From Guptibacillus hwajinpoensis (GTDB taxonomy: Bacteria > Bacillota > Bacilli > Bacillales > Guptibacillaceae): DNA of 64,000 bases. A model generated the notes under the pieces. It did not search any database. It had not been told where the DNA came from and saw only the letters and a program-made list of their open reading frames with translations. The stretch covers positions 1 to 64,000 of the forward strand of contig NZ_JAIVKU010000005.1 in NCBI RefSeq assembly GCF_020524165.1. The letters are read 5' to 3'. Made by a program: the position numbers and the translations under genes. Within the stretch, counting starts at the first letter, position 1. Each line of letters opens with the position of its first letter. Shown here in pieces: positions 39,130 through 48,134 of the stretch.

Positions 39130-40245
39130 TCAATTTGCTATTTCATTTAAATAGGATGTTAGCGCAAGATACGCCGTTTCTATTGCCGCTTCATCTGGTT
39201 TTAATGTAGATGTGTGAAGACCTGATGAAGAATTCACACCAAGCCAGAACATAAATCCTGGAATTTCTTTTAAGAAATAACCAAAATCTTCACCAGTCAT
39301 GGCTTCCCGACATTCTACTAATGATACGTCAGAGAGCCGCGTCATTTGATCCATAAACGTCTGTACGAGCGCTGGCGTATTGTTCACTTGATAGTAGTTT
39401 GAGCCATAATCAATGGAAGCTTCACATTCAAAAGATGCCTCAATCCCTTTTACCATTGCTTCAATACGGTTCTTCACTTCAGACATTGAAGTTGCCGAAA
39501 GTGTACGAATCGTACCTTCTAGTCTCGCTTTTTCTGCAATGATGTTTTGCTTCGTCCCACCATCAATCTTCCCAACTGTCACAACAGCTGAATCGAGTGG
39601 ATCAACATTCCTCGCTACAATGGATTGGAACTGGGTGACAAGATGACTAGCTGCAACAACCATATCACGTGTGTGGTGCGGATACGCAGCATGCCCTCCT
39701 TTACCAGTTAAATCAATGAATAACTCAGATGTGTTAGCAAAAAGCAAACCAGGTCTTGTTGCAATCGTGCCAACCGGATATTCAGGTGCAATATGGAGCG
39801 CAATCATTTGATCAGGCTTCCATGCTTTAAACTCTTCACTATCAAGCATTGGTAGTGCACCGCCGGGACCTTCTTCTGCCGGCTGAAAGACGAAAAGTAA
39901 ATTGTCTTTCACAGGATGAGAAGCGTAGTATTCAAGGATTGAGAGGGCGATCGTCATATGAAGATCATGACCACATGCATGCATATAACCATCATGCTCC
40001 GATTCAAACTCATACCCTGTCTCTTCCTTAATTGGAAGTCCATCTATATCTGTGCGATAACCAATTGTTTTTGAAGGATTATCGCCATTCACTCGCACAA
40101 GGATACCCGTTCTCCAGGTATTCACCTGAAGACGGTCCTGTGGCAAGTTTTCAATAAAATGAAGCAAATAACGCTGCGTCTTAAATTCCTGGAAACCTAA
40201 TTCAGGAATACGATGTAAATCTCTTCGAACAGATGAGATATCCAT
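39130..40245 (-). CDS. dapL: N-acetyldiaminopimelate deacetylase (YkuR)
   Basis: 371 residues, M20 metallopeptidase fold. The metal-site motifs are [21 protein letters not shown] (His89, His93) and [11 protein letters not shown] with the catalytic Glu. With DapH it forms the acetylated branch of lysine/meso-diaminopimelate synthesis, feeding peptidoglycan and the dipicolinate branch. It starts 5 bases after the dapH stop with no strong ribosome site, so translation is coupled. The symbol follows B. subtilis usage for this deacetylase. Confidence 0.92.
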   Translation of the reverse strand: MDISSVRRDLHRIPELGFQEFKTQRYLLHFIENLPQDRLQVNTWRTGILVRVNGDNPSKTIGYRTDIDGLPIKEETGYEFESEHDGYMHACGHDLHMTIALSILEYYASHPVKDNLLFVFQPAEEGPGGALPMLDSEEFKAWKPDQMIALHIAPEYPVGTIATRPGLLFANTSELFIDLTGKGGHAAYPHHTRDMVVAASHLVTQFQSIVARNVDPLDSAVVTVGKIDGGTKQNIIAEKARLEGTIRTLSATSMSEVKNRIEAMVKGIEASFECEASIDYGSNYYQVNNTPALVQTFMDQMTRLSDVSLVECREAMTGEDFGYFLKEIPGFMFWLGVNSSSGLHTSTLKPDEAAIETAYLALTSYLNEIAN

Positions 40246-40250
40246 CAGAA

Positions 40251-40970
40251 TCAGTCGTTCTGTAGCTGACGAAGCTCTTTTTTGATTTCTGTCTTCGAAC
40301 GAGTTTGGTCATCAATTTTCTTAAGTACACGTGCAGGTGTTCCAGCAACAAGTGTATACTCAGGAACATCTTCCGTTACAATGGCACCAGCGGCTACAAC
40401 GGATCCTTTTCCTACTTTTACACCCTCGAGCACGACAGCATTAGCACCAATGACGACATCGTCTTCAATAATAACTGGGCTTGCAGACGGCGGTTCAATA
40501 ACCCCTGCAAGAACAGAACCAGCACCGATATGACAGTTTTTACCAACCGTTGCACGTCCACCAAGTACAACGTTCATATCGATCATTGTTCCTTCACCTA
40601 CAACGGAACCGATATTGATCATTGCACCCATCATGATGACAGCATTGTTGCCAATTTCCACTTGATCGCGAATTACTGCACCAGGCTCAATACGAGCTTG
40701 AATCCCTTTAAGGTCAAGCATCGGAATGGCAGAATTACGACGATCATTTTCTACAACGTAATCTTCAATATTGGAAGCTTCAGACTCAAGTGCTTTCTTA
40801 ATATCTTTCCACTCTCCGAAAAGAACACCCGTATTCCCTGTAATGAATGACTTTGTATTGCTACCAAAGTCAATTCCCTCAAGGTTCCCTTTAATATGTA
40901 CTTTAACAGGAGTAGATTTCTCGCTGTTTTGAATAAAGCTAATAATTTCGTTTGCATCCATCATTTTCAT
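40251..40970 (-). CDS. dapH: Tetrahydrodipicolinate N-acetyltransferase
   Basis: 239 residues. An N-terminal helical domain, then a left-handed beta-helix made of hexapeptide repeats ([70 protein letters not shown]). Acetylates L-2-amino-6-oxopimelate precursor with acetyl-CoA. AAAGGAGG lies 9 bases before the ATG. First gene of the dapH-dapL unit. Confidence 0.95.
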   Translation of the reverse strand: MKMMDANEIISFIQNSEKSTPVKVHIKGNLEGIDFGSNTKSFITGNTGVLFGEWKDIKKALESEASNIEDYVVENDRRNSAIPMLDLKGIQARIEPGAVIRDQVEIGNNAVIMMGAMINIGSVVGEGTMIDMNVVLGGRATVGKNCHIGAGSVLAGVIEPPSASPVIIEDDVVIGANAVVLEGVKVGKGSVVAAGAIVTEDVPEYTLVAGTPARVLKKIDDQTRSKTEIKKELRQLQND

Positions 40971-41065
40971 TGGATAATTCCTCCTTTGTTCATCATGCTT
41001 ATCATAAATAGCATGTTACTCATTTTATCGTACATGATCACATACGTGAAGTCTAATCTTACAGG

Positions 41066-41923
41066 CTACTCACTTAATAATTCTACAAACTTTTGAACTT
41101 GCTTCAACTGCATGGCCGTATCATTCGTTAATAGCCACGTGTCTCTTTTTAAAGGTAAACCTTCTCCGTCTTTTAAAGGAATACGAAAATACTCTTTATC
41201 ATTTTCAGTTATGCTAATGGAAGGTAAGATAGCATATCCGATCCCATTGAGAGCCATTTGTTTACATGTTTCAATTTGATCGACGACAATTGTTTTTTTA
41301 GGTGGTGCAAATGACTGGGTTTGCCACCATTCTTGTATTTCCTGAAAATAAGTGGAATCACTTTTAAATTGAATAAATGGTTTTTCCGTTTGCTTTAATT
41401 CTTCCATTGACTGTATCGCTGTATCTACTAGGTAAAGCTCATCTGAAAGTAAGTACTGACTTCTCCCTCTCCAATCAGGCTTTCCACGTATGATGCCTAT
41501 GTGAATATCATCTTCGTACAAGTAGCGTAAAATATCGCTACTCCACCCTGTAACAAGTGATATCTTCACACTAGGATAATGTTCAACAAACTTCTTTAAT
41601 ACAGCTGGTAGCCAGTACTGGCCAATAATTGACGCGACGGCTAGCTTTAACGTCCCATGAACTTCTGAACTTAATGCCGTTAATGCTTCAAACACTTTTT
41701 CTTCTCTACGAATCGTCTCATTAGCAAAAGCAATAATCCGTTCACCTGCAGGCGTAATCGTTAATCCTCTTTGAGATCGAAGAAAAATCGGAACCCCCCA
41801 GGCCTTTTCAATTGATTGAAGTCGTTGACTTAACGCTGGTTGAGACACATATAGCCGTTCAGCTGCTCTACGCATATTCGCTTCTTCTGCAAGGATCGAT
41901 AGCACTTGATATTCCGAGCTCAT
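41066..41923 (-). CDS. ccpC: LysR-type regulator CcpC
   Basis: 285 residues. N-terminal winged helix-turn-helix (RRAAERLYVSQPALSQRLQS followed by IEKAWG) and a C-terminal effector domain closely resembling B. subtilis CcpC (KLAVASIIGQYWLP; PFIQFKSDSTYFQEIQ; VDQIETCKQMALNGIGYAIL). CcpC represses citrate synthase and aconitase genes and responds to citrate. Its targets are not in the window. The ATG at 41921-41923 follows AAAGGGGGAG by about 6 bases; the longer frame is not family-like. Adjacent to dapH, as ykuM is near ykuQ in B. subtilis. Confidence 0.9.
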   Translation of the reverse strand: MSSEYQVLSILAEEANMRRAAERLYVSQPALSQRLQSIEKAWGVPIFLRSQRGLTITPAGERIIAFANETIRREEKVFEALTALSSEVHGTLKLAVASIIGQYWLPAVLKKFVEHYPSVKISLVTGWSSDILRYLYEDDIHIGIIRGKPDWRGRSQYLLSDELYLVDTAIQSMEELKQTEKPFIQFKSDSTYFQEIQEWWQTQSFAPPKKTIVVDQIETCKQMALNGIGYAILPSISITENDKEYFRIPLKDGEGLPLKRDTWLLTNDTAMQLKQVQKFVELLSE

Positions 41924-42055
41924 CGAACTCCCCCTTTCTACATAACCCATTATCCATAAGAGAAACTTATTGTATTTCATCATTATAATCTAATTTCATT
42001 ATGGAGTGAAGGAGACTATACTATTAATGAGATCAATCAAATGGAGATGATAGAG

Positions 42056-42796
42056 ATGGAAACAGTTTTCTTGTTTGCTATAGGACTTATTGCGACATTT
42101 GTCGGTACATTATCAGGAAGCGGGGGGCTTATTAATGTTCCCGCGATGATGTTACTCGGTCTTCCCGTTCACTCCATTATTTCGGCAAACAAATTTTCAA
42201 ATATGCTAAGTTCCTTCTCTAGCTTTTATGTATTATTGAAGCGGAAAGAGCTATCAATGAGGGAAGCATTAAAAACGGGTCCAATTGCACTTAGCGGGGG
42301 TATACTCGGGGGCCTGTTTGCCTCATCACTTTCAGAACAGGCCCTGCAAATTTTTGCCGGAGGAATGCTCTTACTTGCATTAGCACTGTCCTTTAAGAAA
42401 AAAAAGCAATCCACTCAATCTTCTCGTATCGTTCCTATGAAAACTTTACCATTTATAGGGCTAATCGGATGGTACGACGGTACATTCGGTCCTGGACAGG
42501 CGACACTTCAAATGCACCTTTTTCGGCAAAGCGGCATCTCCTACCTTACATCCATAGGATTAACTCGCTTTAATACCTTTCTAAGTTGTACTGGGGCCGT
42601 AGTCGTCTATTTTTTAAGCGGGCATCTCATTATGGGAATTGCCCTCCCACTTGCTGCTGGATCGATAACGGGTGCTCAAATTTCAGTTCGAATGGCAAAT
42701 AAACTTTCGTTTAAACAAGTAAACTGGTTACTGCGTTCGATGACAATTCTCCTTATTTTTCAGGTTTGCTACAGCATTTTCAAAACACAATTTTAG
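42056..42796 (+). CDS. TauE/SafE family anion exporter-like membrane protein
   Basis: 246 residues with about eight membrane segments and two related TauE halves (FVGTLSGSGGLINVPAMMLLG and GWYDGTFGPGQATLQM, the Gly-rich family motifs). Members export sulfite or other sulfonate-derived anions. ATG at 42056, 9 bases after GGAG; an earlier in-frame ATG is less well placed. Divergent from ccpC, 12 bases before a VOC gene, so probably a two-gene operon inserted between ccpC and darB. Confidence 0.82.
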   Translation: METVFLFAIGLIATFVGTLSGSGGLINVPAMMLLGLPVHSIISANKFSNMLSSFSSFYVLLKRKELSMREALKTGPIALSGGILGGLFASSLSEQALQIFAGGMLLLALALSFKKKKQSTQSSRIVPMKTLPFIGLIGWYDGTFGPGQATLQMHLFRQSGISYLTSIGLTRFNTFLSCTGAVVVYFLSGHLIMGIALPLAAGSITGAQISVRMANKLSFKQVNWLLRSMTILLIFQVCYSIFKTQF

Positions 42797-42808
42797 GAGT
42801 GAACAGAC

Positions 42809-43189
42809 ATGAGCATCGACTATATACGCCTTCATCACGTTCAAATTTGTATTCCGAAAGGTACTGAAACTACTGCGAGAGATTTTTATATCAATGTCCT
42901 CAACTTTGTTGAAATTGAAAAACCTAAAGCTTTGAAGAAGAATGGAGGCTTCTGGCTAAGAGCAGCGGATATTGAATTACATGTAGGTACTGAAGACAGC
43001 ATCGTACCAGGCAAACGACATCCTGCTTTCGAAATTCAAAACCTGAACGATGCCAAAACACAATTAGAGAAACACAACATTTCGATCCAAGAGGAAACAC
43101 CAATTGAAGGATTCGAACGCTTTAGCTTTCGTGACCCATTTCAGAATCGAATTGAATTTATTACACGCATCGAAATGCCCGGCTTATAA
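42809..43189 (+). CDS. VOC superfamily (glyoxalase/bleomycin resistance-like) protein
   Basis: 126 residues forming two beta-alpha-beta-beta-beta units. Putative metal ligands are His9/His10 in RLHHVQI, His in IELHVG and Glu in RIEFITR near the C terminus. Activity unknown (dioxygenase, lyase or antibiotic-binding). TAGGAGTG precedes the ATG. Co-transcribed with the TauE gene. A hairpin overlaps the stop. Confidence 0.82.
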   Translation: MSIDYIRLHHVQICIPKGTETTARDFYINVLNFVEIEKPKALKKNGGFWLRAADIELHVGTEDSIVPGKRHPAFEIQNLNDAKTQLEKHNISIQEETPIEGFERFSFRDPFQNRIEFITRIEMPGL

Positions 43190-43209
43190 TTGTGCCGGGC
43201 GTTCTTTTT
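43178..43209 (+). terminator. Terminator of the TauE-VOC unit
   Basis: GCCCGGC / GCCGGGC stem (9-base loop) followed by TTCTTTTTT; the stop codons of both convergent genes lie in it. Confidence 0.82.
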
Positions 43210-44710
43210 TAGTAGGCTTTGGAAGAAAAAGTACGAGTAAAAAGCTTAAGAGCGCCATTACCCCTACACCACCGTATACCCATTTTAACGAGATGGTTAG
43301 TCCGTTTTGCAGAAGATCAAGTATTGCAGGATCAAGACTGTTACGCTTTGGTTCATAAAGTAATTGATTGGCTGTATTAATCGTCACCTCTTCATTAGTA
43401 GCATGGTTCATAAGGTATTGTTGAAGCCGACCATTCAATATTCCTCCGAGAAGCGCCGCCCCAACTGCACTTCCAAGTGTTCTCATAAACATGTTAGAGG
43501 CGGTCGCAATTCCTCTTTGCTTCCATGAAACGGAACTTTGGATCGCTACGATGAAGGTAGTTGATGTTAAGCCCATACCGACTCCAACTAGAAACGAACC
43601 ACAGCCCGCAAAAATTGGTCCTAGTGAAGGAGTCATCAAAAGATAGATCATAGACCCACTAATAAGAGATATTCCTCCCAGCACTGAAGTCATTCTAAAC
43701 CCAATCTTTATAACAAGCTTTCCCGCAATGGTTGAGGCAATTGGCCACCCAATTGACATGGTCGTAAGCGTAAAGCCTGCTACAATAGGAGATTTCTCCA
43801 TTACTCCTTGTACAAATGTAGGAAGAAAACTAGAAACACCAATTAAGATCATCCCGGTTGTAAAGGTAACCGAATTCGAAATGGCGATAACCGGGTCTCG
43901 CCAAATTCCAAGTGGCATGAGAGGTTCTTTCGCTTTCTTTTCTACTTTAAAAAAGAATACCATGGCTATAAGCGATATGCTTACAAGGATAACAATCGGA
44001 GAAGAAGCCCAAGCCCAATGAACTCCCCCTTCAATCAAAACAACCATAAGCGCACTGATCGACACAAGTAACAGCGCCGCTCCAACGTAATCAATGGATT
44101 TTCTTTCTTTATCAATGGATTCATGAAGAAGCAGAACAATTCCAATTAGCGATAATAAACCAAGTGGGATGTTCATCCAAAAGACCCATGCCCAATCAAA
44201 GTATTGAACAAAGACACCGCCAAGAGCTGGTCCTGCTATGGCTGAAATCCCCCATACGCTCGCAAGATACCCTTGAATTTTTGCTCTTTCCTCCATTGTG
44301 TACATATCCCCTACAATCGTAAGAGCAATCGGTTGAACCGCTCCTGCCCCAATCCCCTGAATCAGCCTAAAAAGGATAAGCGCTTCCATCGACTCAGCAA
44401 ACCCACATAAAAGTGACCCGATTAAAAATATCACGACGCCGATCGTATAAATGGGCTTTCTTCCAAATAAATCAGAAAGCTTTCCAAAAATAAGGACGGT
44501 GATCGCAGACATTAATAAGTACGCTGAAAACACCCAGCTAAATGTTGAAAACCCACCAAGGTCCCCCACGATTCCCGGCATAGCTGTAGAAACAATCGTT
44601 CCTTCGATTGCTGCCATAAACATACCGATAATAATGGCACCAAGAACAAGTGGTCGGTTTGTCTCTTTTTTTCGAATGCTATATGAGATTTGATTTGTTA
44701 GCGATTTCAT
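43184..44710 (-). CDS. MFS drug:proton antiporter, DHA2 (EmrB/QacA) type
   Basis: 508 residues with 14 membrane segments. Motif A is FGKLSDLFGRKPIY between helices 2 and 3, motif C GISAIAGPALGGVF in helix 5, and the N terminus MAAIEGTIVSTAMPGI carries the acidic residue typical of this family. Predicted multidrug efflux; substrate unknown. The ATG at 44708-44710 is 9 bases after GGAG. It is single, between two terminators, in the insertion that splits ccpC from darB. Confidence 0.9.
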   Translation of the reverse strand: MKSLTNQISYSIRKKETNRPLVLGAIIIGMFMAAIEGTIVSTAMPGIVGDLGGFSTFSWVFSAYLLMSAITVLIFGKLSDLFGRKPIYTIGVVIFLIGSLLCGFAESMEALILFRLIQGIGAGAVQPIALTIVGDMYTMEERAKIQGYLASVWGISAIAGPALGGVFVQYFDWAWVFWMNIPLGLLSLIGIVLLLHESIDKERKSIDYVGAALLLVSISALMVVLIEGGVHWAWASSPIVILVSISLIAMVFFFKVEKKAKEPLMPLGIWRDPVIAISNSVTFTTGMILIGVSSFLPTFVQGVMEKSPIVAGFTLTTMSIGWPIASTIAGKLVIKIGFRMTSVLGGISLISGSMIYLLMTPSLGPIFAGCGSFLVGVGMGLTSTTFIVAIQSSVSWKQRGIATASNMFMRTLGSAVGAALLGGILNGRLQQYLMNHATNEEVTINTANQLLYEPKRNSLDPAILDLLQNGLTISLKWVYGGVGVMALLSFLLVLFLPKPTKKERPAQL

Positions 44711-44731
44711 TTTTCTCAACTCCACTTATGT

Positions 44732-44757
44732 AAAAAAAGCCCGGTTTAAGCACCGGG
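44732..44757 (-). terminator. Terminator of darB
   Basis: CCCGG / CCGGG stem following the darB stop with AAAAAAA on its left (T run on the minus strand). Confidence 0.82.
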
Positions 44758-44764
44758 TAAACCA

Positions 44765-45220
44765 TTATGTCTGTCGAACAGAAGATTCATGCAAATAGCG
44801 ATTAACGAACTTTAGAAGCGCTCTTCTCGTCAATATACCTTTAAAGATATTCTCATCATCGACAACGCAAAGGAACGGGTGATCAATCGCTAACTTTAAC
44901 CCTTTAAAAAAACCATCTTTTTCATTAATACATGGGATATCCGTATTCATTACCTCTTCAACAACTAATTCGCTTAATTTCTCAAATTCAATTCGCTCAA
45001 TTCCTAAAATCGAATCGAGGATGAGTGGCTGACTGATCAAACCTTTTAGCCGATATTCTGTATCTAATACGGGTATCGATGAATAGCCTGACTTGATCAA
45101 GATAAGCATCGCATGTTCCAAAGGATTCGTCAGCTGTACATGAGCCACTTTTTCTGCTGAAATCACAAGATCTTCAATTCCTGTTTCATACAAATTAGGT
45201 AATTCCATATGTTTTGCCAT
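44765..45220 (-). CDS. darB: CBS-domain c-di-AMP-binding protein DarB (CbpB/YkuL)
   Basis: 151 residues made of two CBS motifs (VQLTNPLEHAMLILIKSGYS followed by SIPVLD, and the second ending CVVDDENIFKGILTRR). It resembles YkuL, the B. subtilis DarB/CbpB protein, which binds c-di-AMP and in its free form stimulates the (p)ppGpp synthetase Rel and pyruvate carboxylase. Monocistronic with its own terminator. In B. subtilis ykuL neighbours ccpC; here about 3 kb of other genes lie between. Confidence 0.88.
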   Translation of the reverse strand: MAKHMELPNLYETGIEDLVISAEKVAHVQLTNPLEHAMLILIKSGYSSIPVLDTEYRLKGLISQPLILDSILGIERIEFEKLSELVVEEVMNTDIPCINEKDGFFKGLKLAIDHPFLCVVDDENIFKGILTRRALLKFVNRYLHESSVRQT

Positions 45221-45322
45221 TTAAAACGTCCCCTCAAGCATGATTCGCCCTGTAAATTTTCTCTAATGAAGGTCTGCTCTTATAGTAACATGAATGGGGA
45301 TTGTCCGTTAACTGTTACTCAA

Positions 45323-46054
45323 TTAATGTTCATAAATCATTTTTCGAGTCATGCCTCCATCAACGACAAGATTCTCACCTGTCACAAAATTATTCTCTTC
45401 ACTTGTTAGAAAGAGACAGGCACGTCCAATATCAGAGGGCTTCCCCACTCTTTTTGCTGGATGCTGCTCATGATCCACTTCACGCAGAGAAGCATAATCT
45501 TCCACTTCAATCCAACCAGGACTTATTGAATTGACGGTGATGCGATCATCCGAAAGGGAAATAGCAAGCGCATGTGAAAGCGCTACAATACCACCCTTCG
45601 TAGCAGCATATGCTTCACTGTTCGGTTCTGACATAGTCGCTCTTGTAGAAGCAATGTTAACGATTGATCCTCCGTTATTTTTTCTCATGACTCGTGCTGC
45701 CGCACGTGACGCAAGAAAAACGCTTCTTAGATTTGTATTGATCACCTTGTCCCATTCATCCACGCTTAGCTCATCCATTTGCTTAAATGCTGATAAGCCT
45801 GCGTTATTAATTAAAACATCTAACCGCTCATATCTCTCTTCTATTTTATGAAAAAGACTGGCGATCGACTCTGGCTTACTCACGTCGGTTAGGATGATTT
45901 CTGTAGAAACTTCTTTCATTAAACGTTTCGTTTCTTTGCATCCATCTTCATTCACATCAGCAAGGATCACAGTATACCCCTGCTCGCTATAAGCTATCGC
46001 AACGCCTCTCCCTATTCCATGACCTGCACCAGTAACAACAGCGACTTTTCCCAT
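45323..46054 (-). CDS. Short-chain dehydrogenase/reductase
   Basis: 243 residues, classical SDR. Cofactor motif TGAGHGIG at 8-15, NNAG at 83-86, catalytic Ser136, Tyr149 and Lys153 (YAATK), and Asp at the end of strand 2 (LADVNEDG), which suggests NAD(H). Substrate unknown. ATG at 46052-46054 after AGGAGGAG. It lies 12 bases after corA in the same direction and is probably co-transcribed. Confidence 0.88.
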   Translation of the reverse strand: MGKVAVVTGAGHGIGRGVAIAYSEQGYTVILADVNEDGCKETKRLMKEVSTEIILTDVSKPESIASLFHKIEERYERLDVLINNAGLSAFKQMDELSVDEWDKVINTNLRSVFLASRAAARVMRKNNGGSIVNIASTRATMSEPNSEAYAATKGGIVALSHALAISLSDDRITVNSISPGWIEVEDYASLREVDHEQHPAKRVGKPSDIGRACLFLTSEENNFVTGENLVVDGGMTRKMIYEH

Positions 46055-46066
46055 CAATTTCTCCTC

Positions 46067-47140
46067 CTAGAACCAGTTTTTGCGTTTAAAGTAAACGAGC
46101 ATTAATCCAGTAATGACGATCATGACAATCCATACAGCAGGATAACTCCACTCCCAATCTAGTTCAGGCATATTGGCGAAATTCATTCCATAGATCCCTG
46201 CAATAAACGTTAATGGAATAAAAATCGTGGAAACAATCGTTAAGACTTTCATAATTTCGTTCATTTTCATACTTAAACTTGAATAATACACATCTAATAA
46301 ACCATATAATTGCCCTCTTGAAGTTTCCACCATATCATTTGCTTGAACAATATGATCATGAATATCCTGTAAGTAAAAAGATATATCTTCTTTAATGTAA
46401 GAAACTTTACGATTGATTAACTTATTTACTACTTCTCTGACCGGCCACACAGTTTTCTTTAATTGAAGAATGGTGTTTTTATACTGATTAATGTCTTGAA
46501 GCGAATGATTATCAGGGTCTTCCATGATCATCCCTTCTAATTGAGCAATGCGATCATCCATTTCATCCATGATAATCAGGTATTGGTCAAAAATGACGTC
46601 GAGTAATGAATAGAAAAGAAAATCAGCTCCGCTTTTCCTTATGCGCCCTTTGCTTTCCTGCAGTTGGAGACGAACAGGATCAAATAAATCGCCTCGTTTT
46701 TCCTGGAAGGTGATCACGGTATTTTCCATTAAAATAAAACTAACCTGCTCATCATCTAGATCTGGACTTTCTTCAGGTAAATGAAGCATTTTCACAATCG
46801 CTAATAGATGATCTTCAAAGAAATCGATTTTTGGTCGATGTTCCGTATTTAATATATCTTCTGTTGTTAGCGGGTGCAGCCCCACATGCTTACTTATTTG
46901 GTCGACCAGTTGAACATTATGTACACCATTCACGTTAACCCACGTTACTTTATCAGAATCAATCATCGTTTTTACTTCTTCGACGGTTATGTCTTCAAAA
47001 GCTTCCATTCCACTCGCATCAAATGCCATAGCCGAGATTGTTACTTCTTCTGTTTGATCGTCTCCTATATACACAAGAGACCCAGGGGGCATTCCTTTCT
47101 TCTGAGTTCGATTTCTTTTTAATTTGGTCCGTATTCCCAT
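46067..47140 (-). CDS. corA: CorA-type magnesium/cobalt channel
   Basis: 357 residues. A large N-terminal cytoplasmic domain, the long stalk helix and two C-terminal membrane helices with the GMN selectivity motif at 318-320 (IYGMNFANMPEL) and a basic tail. Forms a pentameric Mg2+ channel. The ATG at 47138-47140 follows GAGGTG by 6 bases; a GTG three codons up overlaps this site. Confidence 0.93.
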   Translation of the reverse strand: MGIRTKLKRNRTQKKGMPPGSLVYIGDDQTEEVTISAMAFDASGMEAFEDITVEEVKTMIDSDKVTWVNVNGVHNVQLVDQISKHVGLHPLTTEDILNTEHRPKIDFFEDHLLAIVKMLHLPEESPDLDDEQVSFILMENTVITFQEKRGDLFDPVRLQLQESKGRIRKSGADFLFYSLLDVIFDQYLIIMDEMDDRIAQLEGMIMEDPDNHSLQDINQYKNTILQLKKTVWPVREVVNKLINRKVSYIKEDISFYLQDIHDHIVQANDMVETSRGQLYGLLDVYYSSLSMKMNEIMKVLTIVSTIFIPLTFIAGIYGMNFANMPELDWEWSYPAVWIVMIVITGLMLVYFKRKNWF

Positions 47141-47239
47141 GACATTCACCTCAATTCTTATTTAAAATACCCCGTTTGCATGGAATGAAAACACGTGAAT
47201 CTATATCATTCCAGCTATACTTTACAGCTCCACAAAAAA

Positions 47240-47256
47240 AAGCCCTTTAGTGGGCT
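47240..47256 (-). terminator. Terminator of the small membrane protein gene
   Basis: AGCCC / GGGCT stem overlapping the stop codon, followed by eight T on the minus strand. Short stem, strong tail. Confidence 0.7.
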
Positions 47257-47413
47257 AGAGTACATCTTCCTTACGAATTACATCTTCATACTTTTCCCAT
47301 ATCATTTCTAAATCAGATTTTGCAGAATCGGCTTTTATGGCATTCCATACGACTCCTATAAACAAAGCCAGTCCGAGAAACAGTACGACCATTGTCAACA
47401 ATACAGCTACCAT
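47255..47413 (-). CDS. Small single-span membrane protein
   Basis: 52 residues: one hydrophobic segment (VAVLLTMVVLFLGLALFIGV) and an acidic amphipathic tail (DLEMIWEKYEDVIRKEDVL). The ATG at 47411-47413 is preceded by AGAGGGGG at 6 bases; an in-frame ATG at 47443 gives 62 residues but overlaps no ribosome site. Family not recognised. Confidence 0.6.
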   Translation of the reverse strand: MVAVLLTMVVLFLGLALFIGVVWNAIKADSAKSDLEMIWEKYEDVIRKEDVL

Positions 47414-47569
47414 CAACATCCCCCTCTGTTTATTTCCTTCCATTGTATGTTCAGAGAACAGATAAAATGTCGGAATAAACAGAAAACACTTGATTCTTTT
47501 ATGAAATTAAGGTAAAGTTCGTAAAATAAACATTTATCTTATTCTGGATATAAATAGGAGGCGAACGAG

Positions 47570-47719
47570 ATGGAACACTCGAGAGCAGAAATTAGAAAAA
47601 TTGAAGAAAAAGCCAAAGAAGACCAACGCCGTGCACAAAAAGCAAAAGAAGTTGTAAAGGAAGCGAAAAAAAGCGCTAACCCCCAACGTGAAAACAATGA
47701 ATTTTCTTCTCATCAGTAG
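47570..47719 (+). CDS. Small charged helical protein
   Basis: A 49-residue frame beginning MEHSRAEIRKIEEKAKEDQR and ending NNEFSSHQ, with AGGAGGCGAACGAG directly before the ATG and a strong terminator at its stop. It is almost entirely helix-forming with alternating Glu and Lys/Arg, likely a coiled coil. No family recognised. Confidence 0.65.
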   Translation: MEHSRAEIRKIEEKAKEDQRRAQKAKEVVKEAKKSANPQRENNEFSSHQ

Positions 47720-47757
47720 CAAAGAAGACGCCTCAGGAGAGGCGTCTTCTTTGCTAC
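47717..47757. terminator. Bidirectional terminator
   Basis: GTAGCAAAGAAGACGCCTC / GAGGCGTCTTCTTTGCTAC, a 19-base perfect stem between convergent stops, which both fall inside it. Confidence 0.92.
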
Positions 47758-48134
47758 TGTTCTGTATTTAGTTCGATTAAATTGCCATCAGGATCAGCTA
47801 CAAAAATTTGGGCAAATCCACTTTTACTCGTAGGGTTTTCATAAATTTCTACACCTTTTTCTTTAAGCCAGCGAAGCGTCTCCTTATAACTCTTCACACG
47901 GAAAGCGAAATGGCCTTCCTTAGAGGATAATTCATTTGTTTGACGTAGCGTTTTTGCCTCCGGATGAACAATAAGGTGAAGTTGTTGATTGCCGATTTGG
48001 TACCAGGCACCTGGAAAACCGAACTGAGGTCGTTCAATTTCTTCTAAGCATAGGATGTCCTGATAAAAGCTTTTTGCCTTCTCAATGTCTGTAACCGCTA
48101 AACTAACATGGTGTATACGTTGTATCTCAATCAA
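47754..48134 (-). CDS. VOC superfamily glyoxalase-like protein
   Basis: 126 residues, two beta-alpha-beta-beta-beta units. Possible metal ligands: His8/His9 (RIHHVSL), His in QQLHLIV, His in GHFAFRV and Glu in NLIELNT. Function unknown. TTG start overlapping the stop of the upstream histidine kinase gene (TTGA), with AGGAGG upstream, so the two are coupled; a link between the two proteins is possible but unproven. Confidence 0.82.
   Translation of the reverse strand: MIEIQRIHHVSLAVTDIEKAKSFYQDILCLEEIERPQFGFPGAWYQIGNQQLHLIVHPEAKTLRQTNELSSKEGHFAFRVKSYKETLRWLKEKGVEIYENPTSKSGFAQIFVADPDGNLIELNTEQ

Noticed and set aside
40305..40850. 181-codon frame on the plus strand opposite dapH
   Set aside because: Fully antisense to a well-supported hexapeptide-repeat gene; its Asn/Thr/Cys-rich composition is a by-product of the repeat, and it has no ribosome site.
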